Below are positions 34,201-43,900 of a DNA stretch of 64,000 nucleotides, piece after piece. This DNA comes from Pycnopodia helianthoides (lineage: Eukaryota > Echinodermata > Asteroidea > Forcipulatida > Asteriidae). The position numbers and the translations under genes are program-made. Location: the NCBI GenBank assembly GCA_032158295.1, contig CM063244.1:2093148-2157147 (forward strand), read 5' to 3'. The notes beneath the pieces were generated by a model. The model saw only the letters and a program-made list of their open reading frames with translations, was not told the DNA's origin and made no database searches. Position 1 is the first letter of the stretch. Every line of letters begins with the position of its first letter.

Positions 34201-37200
34201 GAGATACTTTACTATCATTGCTTTGCCCTTCGGTGGCTCCCGGAGGAGGCACTTGTGTCCTTGTGTCCTTGAGCGAGATACTTTACTATCATTGCTTTGC
34301 CCTTCGGTGGCTCCCGGAGGAGGCACTTGTGTCCTTGTGTCCTTGAGCGAGATACTTTACTATCATTGCTTTGCCCTTCGGATACTTTACTATCATTGCT
34401 TTGCCCTTCGGATACTTTACTATCATTGCTTTGCCCTTCGGATGTGACAACAAATCGTAGGTCCCAAGCATTAGAATTTGTAGGGCACTTAAAAGAACCC
34501 AGAAAAACTTATCATGAAAGGGGTTAAGTAGGGGTTAACCCTGGTGTTTCTGGTTTCTGGTTCATATAGCAAGCACCCTTGTCTACAGGTTTCGTCAGGC
34601 TTGCGAGCTACAGTGATTAAGTTCACTTATGAGGCATCCTTGGTTTCATGACCAGAAATATGATAGTAATACTACTACAACTAATAATAATATTGCATAG
34701 TAATACTACTACAACTAATAATAATATTGCATCATATTGATTGATAACACAGACAAACGTAAGCAAGCTCTACTAATCCAACTCACCATAGCCAGTGCCT
34801 CAACATTTTCATAGGGCCCATACGTGATGACGGCATCGTTCAGCGTGACGGGGTTCACCTTGCTGTAGAACTCCAGCGTAGACGAGGCCAACTTAATCTC
34901 GGTGGTCTGCGACTCCGTCTTGTACGGCGTGTAGAAGTAGGCGTTGCCGGTGTACTCCATGAACTGCTTCTCACTCTGCTGGATCTGGGCAGGGTAGGGG
35001 CGGAGTGCCTTGGTGAAGACGGTGTCCACGACTACTTCAACGGAGTCTCCGGCTGCTAGGCTCTTATCAAGGTTGACCCTGAAGAATGTGCCGGTGCTAC
35101 ATAAAAAAAGTTAAATCAGATTCATAGAATAATTATTCACATTACTTATACCTCATACATCAGGGCTCGCCCTTAACACTAGCCTGGCGTACATTGTCTA
35201 GTAAAAAATGCTATGGGCTAGTAAACACCACTTCTCAACTTGCCCTTTGGGCTACTAAAAACTGTGCAAACTACTTGTTTAAAATGCTCATTTCTTCCTT
35301 TTCAGATGTGAATAATTAATGTATAAAATGTGTTAATCGTTATTGAGTGTGTGAGTATAACTTCATTTGATCATTAAACTGGTTGTGATTGTTAACATTA
35401 ACACATTGGAACATTACATTCATGGCAATTCCTGTTTAAAATCTGGGTTACTAAAACTTCCTGGGGGCAGGTAAAATGCACAGTTTACTGGCCCGGCGGG
35501 CTGCTTTACAAAAAGCTTAAGCACAAGGCCTGTACATATTCATGATCAAAAGCTGAATTCTCACTGGTCCATTCGCCATCACGTGCCAGATGCTATTTTT
35601 TGCTGTTTACCAAGCGCGCCGGTATCCACAGTCAGGGTCAATACGCATGTGTAGTAAGTTGACTGTCGCACGCGCAACTAGTCTACTACGCATGTGGTTT
35701 ACAAAGGAGCTTTTTGTCGAACTGTCGCCTCAGTATTGGAAGTTGACAAACTACCTCCCTCAGCTTCGCCTCAGAAACTAGTCTGTCAACTTTCAATACC
35801 TCGGGGAGCTAACATCGACCATCCACCCTGAAACCATGCTATACATGTATGATATGATTCTTTGATAAATTTCGCAGCATCTCTGAAAAAAGTGTACAGT
35901 TCATGAGAAAGATTTTGAGGTACTTAAATAACTTAAGCAGTGGAAATTGGACCTTTGAGATATACTTGAAAAATGATAAAAGAAACTGAAAAAATAACTC
36001 CTTGAATGGCCATTTTTAGGCTTATCCTGAAAGCAAAAAGTAACTCAAATCTTTGGCGACACAAATCAGGTGCCTATTTGCAAATTGAGTGTAGTTGCGA
36101 TAATCGTAACCCTCGATCTCCCTGATGGACGCAGATCGAAAGGTTTTGACGAAACATAGGCTGATATTTTGCAATATTGTTTGAACCCTTTTCCCCACAA
36201 CATTTGAAATCTATCCAATTGGGTACATTTAAACTGTTTAAAAAATCAATGACAAAATTTGTCAAATTTAAACCTATGATTCATTGTAGCTGTTAGGTCT
36301 AAGGAATGTGACCAAGAGCTGGGATTATCACAGCTAGCTTCAGTGGTGACAATGAGTGTCTACAACCACAGAGCAAGGTTCTCCGAACTACACTTTTGAA
36401 CTTTACCTGTGTCCAGCGACGTCAGCCTTAGCTACTTTCAGCACCTTCTTCTCATCACCATCTTGTTTGACCTGCAATTAAAACATTGAGTGAAAGAACT
36501 TGTTGTGATCTAGTAGTTGCTTGCTTGTTTGTTTGTTTAGATTGTCTTCCCACCAAGGGAACTCGGCAGAGTTCTGCCCACAGTGGTCGGTGCCGGAAAC
36601 CCGCCCGGCACTCGGGATTTCCCAACCATCACTGGCAGAATTTTTCTCTGTTTCTGCCCACCACACATTTGATAAATTTTGAAATCAAACTTGCAATTTC
36701 CTTTCAAAGGTTTTCATGTAAAAATGTAAAAATTGCGTATTTATCAGTAAAAAATGGTATCCAAAGCCATAGTTTTTGAGTTCTACTTTGGTTTGAGTAA
36801 CTGATTCACCTCACAAAGATTTGGTTGAAGCAAGTGCTATAAAGAAAAGCATTTGGGGCTAAAATTCCGTTTCCGGCAGCCACTTTATCTCCATTCATTT
36901 CGGTCAAATTTTATCCTTACCTGTCCAAAAGGGTTGACAGAATGGGTACAGAAAGGAACAGGCAAAGTGTCAAAATAATGAAAAATAAGCCATTTTCGGG
37001 TCTCTGATGGTGGTCGTTACAATGCTGCTCGCGACACTTTGTTTTAGTTCCTTTGGGCACCAGTGCGCGAGAGTTCTGTCCGTGCGGTTAAAATGTACCC
37101 TTGAATTTTCTTTCTCAAAGTCAAAGGTCAAATTTTTGCATTTTAGCTACCAATTCCTCCAGTCCAGAGAAATAATTATACAAAAAGGGAAATAATCCCT

Positions 37201-38060
37201 TAAAAATCAAGTAAATCCCACATAAAGTCATGAAAGTGGCAGTCCGATACAGAAATTTTCCATAATTTTATAACGTAAACGTAAGCAAACAACAATAAAC
37301 ATCGTTGACGGCACAATTATACAATAACAAGTCATAAACAAATCATTAACAAATTTATGAAATAACATGGGATTGCATCTTTCACTCCTTGAGACCCAAA
37401 AACATATTTATTCTGGGTAAATAGGAATGATGGAAAACTGAAAAATGAAGACAGAAGAGAAAGAAAGGGATGTTCTGTTAAATTCGTTTTTGCCCCTCCC
37501 ACCACAAACACAGACACAGCAGGGCCAGAGGCCAGAGCAATAACACCCAGTTAAACTCGGGATTATAATCAATTTAACTTCGGTAATGGTAGAACCAGCA
37601 TGTTAATATCACAAATATTGGAAGGAATTTATTATGGTAAATTACAGTAGACCTAAATACAGAAACAAAAATCAAAATGATATTGATAAATACAAAAGAA
37701 CTTCCTTATCAATTTAGACTCGGATAAAAAAAGTGTAAACAAAAAAAGTGAAAACTGATAAAATAAAAATAACACACAAATTAGTTGTCCTAAAAATAAC
37801 AAAAACGAACCTACCCCACCAATGAAGGAAAGAAAAGCGGCTTTCTTTGGCTCCACAGCAACGAGAAAACTTTTTACGGCTGAAGAACCATCGTTTCTCA
37901 GCGTTACTACCGAGTTAATTTTTACAAGTTGGGAAACTAGATCGACTGTTCTCTCTACGTTCACATTCACCAAATCAGGGTTGATTTTCTCCTGCTTTGC
38001 AGCAAAAACGCTGGCAATAATGCCGAGCATTAAAAGAGGAAAAATCACGGTGGATTTCAT
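25274..38060 (-). CDS. RPN1: RPN1, ribophorin I, oligosaccharyltransferase subunit (complete, 11 exons)
   Basis: Exons in transcript order: 38060-37815, 36471-36407, 35096-34787, 33150-32944, 32213-32021, 31131-31032, 29250-29112, 27773-27654, 26655-26520, 25972-25863, 25459-25274. All phases agree; 603 residues (human about 607). Ribophorin I is the type I membrane subunit of the ER oligosaccharyltransferase that presents substrates for N-glycosylation. Residues 1-21 form a signal peptide ([19 protein letters not shown]). The luminal part carries the family blocks [83 protein letters not shown] and [20 protein letters not shown]. One membrane span lies at about residues 434-453 ([18 protein letters not shown]), followed by a charged helical cytosolic tail ending in stop TAG (25274-25276). 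The introns are rich in repeats, including the 74-bp array at 33.4-34.4 kb. Confidence 0.96.
26711..26857. mobile_element. Foldback MITE with GGTCGATTTCACAAA ends (RPN1 intron)
   Basis: Left end GGTCGATTTCACAAAACTC, right end CTTTGTGAAATCGGCCCC. Inside, GGACTAGTCCTA and AAGACTAGTCTT palindromes recur, so the whole unit can fold into a hairpin of about 145 bp. Confidence 0.8.
26863..27145. mobile_element. GGGCCCAATTTCATAGAGCT MITE, interrupted copy
   Basis: ACCCAATTTCATGGAGCTGC, CACAAAAAGTAGCTAAGCAC and TTACCAGCCAAAATAC run in reverse family order; from about 26960 foreign CTTCTACTTCTAC sequence intervenes, then a remnant end GAGCCCAATTTTACAGAGCT near 27120. Confidence 0.55.
27877..28305 (+). 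mobile_element. 3' end of a non-LTR retrotransposon (L2/CR1/Jockey-like) reverse-transcriptase ORF
   Basis: The plus frame from about 27940 to 28130 reads [20 protein letters not shown] and then [20 protein letters not shown], the well-known C-terminal signature of ORF2 proteins in this retrotransposon group. A stop (TAG, 28129-28131) and a 3' tail with GGCGCATTATAAATGCATTA followed by ATT repeats complete a 5'-truncated LINE. It lies antisense in an RPN1 intron. Confidence 0.8.
28795..29025. mobile_element. Right half of the GGTAGGGTCATAGATTGGT MITE
   Basis: CCAGAGATGCTGTTGGTACC, TTCAGCTGAAACTTTCACAG and the end ACCAATCTATGACC match the right half of 24137-24580; the left half is missing. 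Confidence 0.65.
29371..29536. repeat. Large near-perfect hairpin (foldback element) in RPN1 intron
   Basis: GGGAATAACAGTGCGATGAG on the left pairs with CTCGCACCGTTATTCCC on the right. Pairing continues through CCGGTCTTCACTG, GTAATGACC and TGGTGGCTGGCCGCTGTTAA to a short loop (AAGCCGAAGGCGA) near 29450. Arms are about 75 bases. Confidence 0.92.
29830..31020. other. RPN1 intron sequence without recognisable feature
   Basis: AT-rich intron DNA with A runs at 29840 and T runs at 30377. A segment with CCACGTGACCAGTCTTTGAC (about 30010) is similar, on the opposite strand, to 60410-60470. No exon or complete element recognised. Confidence 0.4.
32282..32455. mobile_element. GGGCCCAATTTCATAGAGCT MITE (RPN1 intron), copy in direct pair
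   Basis: GGTCCCAAATTCATAGAGCT to TTAAGCAGCTATATGAGGTCCC. A second, right-truncated copy follows at once (32450-32605), sharing the GGTCCC junction, so one probably inserted into or beside the other. Confidence 0.75.
32450..32605. mobile_element. GGGCCCAATTTCATAGAGCT MITE, truncated second copy
   Basis: GGTCCCAATTTTATAAAGCT, then AGCAGGATACCAGTCATAAA and TGGCTGGTAACCTTAATCTG; ends at about GTTGTGCCTAA without its right inverted end. Confidence 0.7.
33302..34650 (+). mobile_element. tRNA-Leu-derived SINE, internally expanded (RPN1 intron)
   Basis: The head at 33305-33365 (GAGCACCGGACTCAAGCTCT, then GTGTGGGTTTGACTCCCGG) and the tail at 34440-34650 (GGTCCCAAGC..., CTACAGGTTTCGTCAGGCTT, GAGGCATCCTTGGTTTCATG) are the two ends of the SINE seen whole at 6172-6498. 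Between them lies the 74-bp array. Confidence 0.8.
33359..34440. repeat. 74-bp minisatellite, 14 copies, ending in 30-bp subrepeats
   Basis: Units begin CCCGGAGGAGGCACTTGTGT at 33359, 33433, 33507, 33581, 33655, 33729, 33803, 33877, 33943, 34017, 34091, 34165, 34239 and 34313. Twelve steps are exactly 74; one is 66, lacking one copy of an 8-base GTCCTTGT doublet. Copies are almost identical (one T-to-C change near 34148). After the last unit the 30-mer beginning GATACTTTACTATCATTGCT is present three times in a row (34350-34440). The unit derives from the SINE body. Confidence 0.95.
34666..34735. repeat. 34-bp direct duplication
   Basis: TAGTAATACTACTACAACTA followed by ATAATAATATTGCAT occurs twice in tandem just inside the intron next to the RPN1 exon 34787-35096. 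Confidence 0.9.
35160..35560. mobile_element. Dispersed repeat shared with 63270-63640
   Basis: CAGGGCTCGCCCTTAACACTAGCC, ATGCTATGGGCTAGTAAACA, CACTTCTCAACTTGCCCT, TTAAACTGGTTGTGAT and the end GGCCCGGCGGGCTGCTTTAC recur in the same order near the right end of the window. No coding capacity or clear ends. Confidence 0.75.
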
Positions 38061-38649
38061 GATTAATTGGGAGAAGGATGGTACAGGATTATGAAGATTG
38101 AAAAACCATCCGAACTACCGACCCTACCCACGGATCGCAAAGGATGCAGACGCCGAGTTTTTGTGTACAACGTTACAAACGTCTGGATGCCGCTCCATGC
38201 GTTAACGAAGGGAAAAAGAAGAGTCGGGGCATAGACCATTTACATTCGCCAGGCACCGGCGGCCACGTAGACGTCCGTACATGTGTCAAAAGTAGAAGAA
38301 TCACTTCCGGGTCATTCAAGTTTATCAAACCTTTTGACCTGTGATATTGACCTGTCCTGTCTGGGGTTCCGGTTAATTGGAGAATCGGATGGCGCGCTAA
38401 GGAGTGTGCGTGTGAAGTTTCTTGTTTAGAGGCAGTGCAGTTTGGCCGGCATATAAAAACCAAGTTTCATAAAAGAGGTAGAGTTAGAATTTATGCTAAA
38501 CACTGGTTGTATGAAATGGAGACCTGAGTGTAGTTTGATTATTGATGTTAGTTTGGAAATATATTTTCGGGGAGGTTTCTAAACAGCAACTTCATTGACG
38601 GTGTTTTGCAAGTATGTTCATGTTGGGAGTCGAGCTTTTGACTGTATTG

Positions 38650-38960
38650 GGTGTCTGTGTGTGAGTGTGACTGTGATTGTGTGTGACTGTGAGTGTGACT
38701 GTGAGTGTGACTGTGAGTGTGACTGTGAGTGTGACTGTGAGTGTGACTGTGACTGTGACTGTGACTGTGAGTGTGACTGTGAGTGTGACTGTGAGTATGA
38801 CTGAGTGTGACTGTGACTATGAGTGTGACTGAGTGAGTGAGACTGTGACTGACTGACTCATTGACTGAGGTTGATTGTGATGAGTGTGACTGTGACTGTG
38901 TGTGACTGTGACTGACTGAGTATGACTGTGACGAGTGTGACTGTGACTGTGATGAGTGAA
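38650..38960. repeat. GTGTGACTGTGA-type simple repeat
   Basis: Irregular 6/12-base tandem units (TGTGAC, TGTGAG) over about 300 bases; a complementary CACTCACACTCACACT tract lies at 39040-39095. The His/Ser- and Cys/Asp-rich ORFs through it are artefacts of the repeat. Confidence 0.9.
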
Positions 38961-39503
38961 CCCTTGCTCTATAGTCTATCATGTCTATACTAATTTACTA
39001 TGGTGAACCGGAGGAAGGAAAGGGACACTGTCACTAGCACTGTCACACTCACACTCACACTCACTGTCACACTCGCACTCACAGTCACAGTCATGACACT
39101 GACACTAAAGACAAAATATTAAGTGACAGCTAGTGTCAATGACCAGATGTATGTGTCAGTGTCACTTGAAAATCTGTGCTATGGCTTTGCCTGTGAGTGA
39201 CATGTGTAACGTGTGGCACATCTTCTGTTCTCCTCATGTTACTAGAAGTGTACTTAGTAGACTAGACTCAGACTAGAGACTGACCACTTTGACTTTAACT
39301 AAGTTCAGCAGAAGCCGGTCATCTCGTCCCCACTGCCTGGCCATGCTGGCGTGGCAAGCTCGGCCCATCCCAACAAAAGTTGCCCCCCAAACAAGCTCGC
39401 TCTCGGTAGTGTCAGTCTCCCCCAAAGATTTTTAAATAAAATGTAAATTGCTTTGGAAAATGTACCCTCAACGTAACTAACTGCCAATTTTTGTTTTCTT
39501 CAT

Positions 39504-39902
39504 TTAAAGACACTGGACACTATTGGTAATTACTCAAAATAATTATTAGCATAAAACATTACTTGGTAAAGAGTAATGGGGAGAGGTTGACAGTATAAAA
39601 CATTGTGAGAAACGGCTCCCTCTGAAGTGACATAGTTTTCGAGAAAGAAGTAATTTTCCACGAATTTGATTTCGAGACCTCGGAATTAGATTTTGAGGTC
39701 TCCGAAATCAACCATCTGAAAGCACACAACTTCGTGTGACAAGGGTGTTTTTTCTTTCACAGTTATCTCGCAACTTCGACGACCAATTGAGCTCAAGTTT
39801 TTACAGGTTTGTTATTTTATCCATATGTTGAGATACACCAAGTGAGAAGACTTGTCTTTGACAATTACCAATATAGTGTCGGACACTGTCCAGTGTCTTT
39901 AA
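39504..39902. mobile_element. MITE with TTAAAGACACTGGACACTAT ends, complete copy
   Basis: Left end TTAAAGACACTGGACACTAT, right end GACACTGTCCAGTGTCTTTAA; the inner ATTGGTAATTACTC pairs with AATTACCAATATAGTG. About 400 bp, no coding capacity. Confidence 0.9.
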
Positions 39903-39974
39903 TGACAAAAAATGGCTTCTTAAGAAAAAATATCAACTTGCGGGTACAAATCATGTGTAAATTAAAACTCTTTT

Positions 39975-40120
39975 TGGAGGAATGTTGACTCTAAAAAGAG
40001 CCGGTGTGGTCTCGACGTTACGAACAGTATGCTTCTGCTCATCTTCAGGAGACGAGCAGAGTATACTGTTTAGGCAAGCGGAGTATACTGTTTGAAACGT
40101 CGAGACCACACCGGCTTTTT
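39975..40120. repeat. Foldback element with internal duplication
   Basis: AGCCGGTGTGGTCTCGACGT on the left pairs with ACGTCGAGACCACACCGGCT on the right. In the loop the segment GCAGAGTATACTGTTT / CGGAGTATACTGTTTG is present twice. Confidence 0.88.
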
Positions 40121-40429
40121 TAATTTATACGTGATTGTAACCGCAAGTTTACCAACTATAGTTTTTCTTATGATCCCACCATGCAAAGCTTCAAACATCA
40201 CTTCAATTATTATAGCATCTTATTTAACCAGAAATGATTGAATTTTTGTCATAATGAATGAAAAAGTGGCAGTCGGATTCGGCTTCTTTCCCATTGTTTG
40301 TGTGTGTTTTTTGGGGGGGAGGGGGTAAATAAACATCATGATGGACTGCCTATGAGATTGGTATACTACTTTGTAACTTTTCTGACATTAAGATTCCAAA
40401 GATAGATTACTTATATATAGGGTCATTGT

Positions 40430-40730
40430 TTTGTTTTTTTGTCAACGCAATGCTGATTTATTGGCAAAATAATCAAGAAAGATACAACAGAAGTCGCCTG
40501 TGAAAGTTTAAGCTGAATACAATGTCTACTTGTTGAGAAAACAGCAAAAAAGCTGTCACCGTATCTCCACACGAATGTAGAATCCATCCACGTTTAGCGA
40601 GGTGACAGCAGGTACCAACCACATCTCTGGCCTTTGAAATCTGAGAATGATTTATGCATGACTCGTTTCTCAGATTCAAATATTTTTGTTGACGTTTAAT
40701 CAACGGGGGGCATTTCAGACAGGATGTTTA
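40430..40730. mobile_element. GGTAGGGTCATAGATTGGT MITE, reverse-oriented partial copy
   Basis: GTGAAAGTTTAAGCTGAATA, AGGTGACAGCAGGTACCAAC, CACATCTCTGGCC and TTTCTCAGATTCAAATA run in the opposite order to 24137-24580. Confidence 0.6.
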
Positions 40731-40971
40731 TTACAATTGCCATCTTTATTTAACAAGCAAGTTTTTTGATAGAAATAACACTTTTTTTTGGGGGGGGGTC
40801 ATTGCCAGAGTATGACCCTTCTTTAAAAATATAAACCAGTATCCTCATTCATCACAATCACAAGAGGAATGTCTTAGTTACTAAGCCAACTTGGTTGATG
40901 AGATTTAGACTTCTTTTTGATTGCAGGAGAATCCTATCATTTCGGCACATTTTTGTTTAAGGCAGCATAGG

Positions 40972-43900
40972 ATGGCAGGCTTCAACGGAGGCGATGTGAG
41001 TCGCTCATTGCGAGACGCCCTCTACGACAGCTTGACGGCTATTCTTTCCCCTCAACAAGAGGTGCGGAACGTAGGAGAAGAGCAGCTGAAGGTCCTCGAG
41101 GTCACAGAAGGTGAGGGTCAGTTAAGATCAGGGCCCAATTTCATAGAGCTGCTTAAGCAGAAAATATTGCTTAACACGTTGACTGCCGCCTACGAGTATA
41201 TTGGTAGTAACAGGTGTAACGGTTTCTGCCACTACGAGTATACTCGTAGAGAATGGAAGGGCTTTGTATTGTTATTTAAATACACTGGCGACACTGAGAA
41301 CGCAACAAATACACTTCTGGCAGTGGTGAGGACATACTTCCTTAGATTATGTTAAAATTTTGTTGTGTATAGTACCTATTTGGTATGCGCGCATGCGCAC
41401 CGCACTTGCAAATGGGAACGCCCTACGAATCTATGACTGGCAGTCAATGTGTTAACAAATGCCTGCTCAGCAGAAATGAGCAGGACACCAGTTACAAATT
41501 GTACATGTGATATGGCAGTTTGGCTGGTAACCTTATTCTGGTAAGCATAATTTTGTCGTGCTTGGCTACTTTTTGTGCTCTATGAAATTGGGCCCTGGTC
41601 AAAACTCAGCTCATCTGAGTAATCCGGTTGGCTAATCGGGGGATCAGGTTGGCTCAGTGGTTTCTTTCCTTGCCTTTCATTAGGTGTGGACCTCAGTTCA
41701 AATCCCACCTCAGACCGGAGCCTTGTGTGTAGATTGAGTTTTCAGTACCTACCTTATGATAAATAAACTATGCCAGCCTGCAATATGATACCATGAGGGA
41801 ATGCATGTACACAGTACACAGTTAGTTCTGTGCACAGTTGTGCCACCGTACACAACCTTGGCAGTCGAATGGTTTCAAATGGTTTGTCAACTCACTGGCA
41901 AGGGTTTTCCTCCCACATCTAAAACTGAACATTTCTGTAAGTTTGAGGTTTTGAAGGAATTCCTGCTATTAGTTTTTTACAAAATATTCTACAAGTTAAG
42001 GCAAACATTAGCCCATGAGTATAAAAGTTGTAGATTTGCGTCCATCGCCCGTATGCCCCAAAGACCACCGTTGAAAGTTTTCATTATTATTTTGGAATTA
42101 GTTTTCATTAATATAAAGGGCACTTTATCACAGAACAGAAGTTCCAACTTATTCACAGTGGTTAAAAGGATCATACTTGCCTATGGGCTGCCTTGATTTC
42201 AAATTAGTACAGACTTCAAACCAGTTTGCAGTGGGATTGTTATTCACTCCCAGGTTCCCTTAACCCTTCTACTGTCAGTGACTCTTGGCAACATTTTCCA
42301 GTGAGTTGACCAACCATTTGAAACCATTCGACTGCCAAGGTTGTGTACAACTGTGCACAACTGTGCACAGAACTAACTGTGTACTGTGTACATGCATTCC
42401 CTAATGGTATCATATTGCAGGCTGGCATAGTTTATTTATCATTCAAAACCACTTGAATGGTATTGAATGGTCAGACAGCAAGAGGGTTGATGGAATGTAT
42501 CATCAGTAAAAATTTTATGAAAAATTTAGAAAAGTCTTATGTGTTTTCAAATTTTTTGGAAAAAAATAGTTATTGGCCTGACGTTTCGACCCTAGCAGAG
42601 TCTTTCTCTGCCTTCGAGAAAGACTCTGCTAGGGTCGAAACGTCAGGCCAATAACTATTTTTTTGCATTTATACCACAGGTCCTTTTGGTTGGTAAGCAG
42701 TTTGCAACAGCTAATTCTTATTTCAAATTTTTTGGGACGCAAATCTACAAATTTAAATTTTCATGGCCTTAGATTGAACCAAAACTTTTTTCCTGATTTT
42801 TTCCAAGTTTGGAGAACCTAAGACTGACTGAATTGTAACCGTGGAAACAATTTGATTGTGTCATTTTTTTCTCCTTAGAGTTTGGAGTACATCTGGCTCA
42901 GCTGACCCTTGATCCTAATGGTGCCTTGGCAATCAGACAGGTAGGTGGTTTCCATCTTTCTATTTTGACTTTTTTCTGTATTGAGCCGTCCACCACTTAT
43001 TTTCCTTAAAGGTAGGGTCATAGATTGGTAAATACTCAAAAAATAAATGACCATAAAAACTTACTTGGTGAGAAGCACAGCAGCTGTTGATAGTAAAAAA
43101 TATGTTGAGAAAGGATTCCCTTTGGTGTAATATAGTTTGGATTATGTTTCACTCAAAAACATTTGAATCTGAGAAACAATTCATACATGAATCCACGTTA
43201 AGCAAGGTGACAGCGGGTACCAACCGCATCTCTGGCCGCAACATTCGCAAAACACAAAACATCATATATGAATGTTGGAGCACCATGAGCATCACTGAGT
43301 GACGGATTTGAGCGCTATATAAGAAGCCACTATTATGTACCTTTAATAATAATAATAATAGTGGCTTCTTATATAGCGCTCATATCCGTCCTTCAGTGAC
43401 GCTCAAGGCGCTTCAACATTCAGTATTTTCCTGCAGGGTATCGTGGAGCTACGTTTTTGAAGTATTAGACCTATTCCTTTACATAGCACCATGTAATGAA
43501 TGGTTCACAAGGTGCAGCCAATCAAACCAGAAACACCAAGGCGAACCCCTTCTTTTTTTGATAAGTGCACTGGGTTCTAATACGAGCATTACACAACACA
43601 CAGAACCAATGGCTTTACGTCCCATCCGAAGAACGCAGCAATAATGGTTAAGTGTCTTGCTTAAGGACACAATTGTCACGACCGGGACTCGAACCCACAC
43701 TCTGCTGAACACTCTGCTTAAACATAACAAAGGTACTTATTTTAATTTGCAAACCTTCTTGTTTTTTTTGTACAGCTAGCATCACTTATTTTGAAGCAGT
43801 ATGTTGAAGCCCATTGGAACAAGGACTCCGAAAAATTCAACCCGCCAGTAACCACAGACGAGGTAAAAATTTATGACCAGTCAAACATTATAAATTAATG

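Larger units (their letters stand above)
38061..40926. other. Divergent region between RPN1 and IPO9
   Basis: RPN1 starts at 38060 going left; the first IPO9 exon seen starts at 40927 with an acceptor, so a non-coding IPO9 first exon must lie upstream. The non-repetitive, CpG-bearing stretch 38061-38400 is the best candidate for a shared promoter. The rest holds a GTGTGACTGTGA repeat, a MITE (39504-39902), a foldback (39975-40120) and a reversed MITE (40430-40730). Confidence 0.5.

Noticed and set aside
33409..34440. More than twenty overlapping 60-87-codon ORFs on both strands; array looks CRISPR-like at first sight
   Set aside because: Pure 74-bp tandem repeat with no unique spacers, inside a SINE in a eukaryotic intron.
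38548..38982. 144-codon Ser/His/Thr-rich ORF on the minus strand and a Cys/Asp-rich ORF on the plus strand
   Set aside because: Translations of the GTGTGACTGTGA simple repeat; no start context, splice sites or conserved domain.
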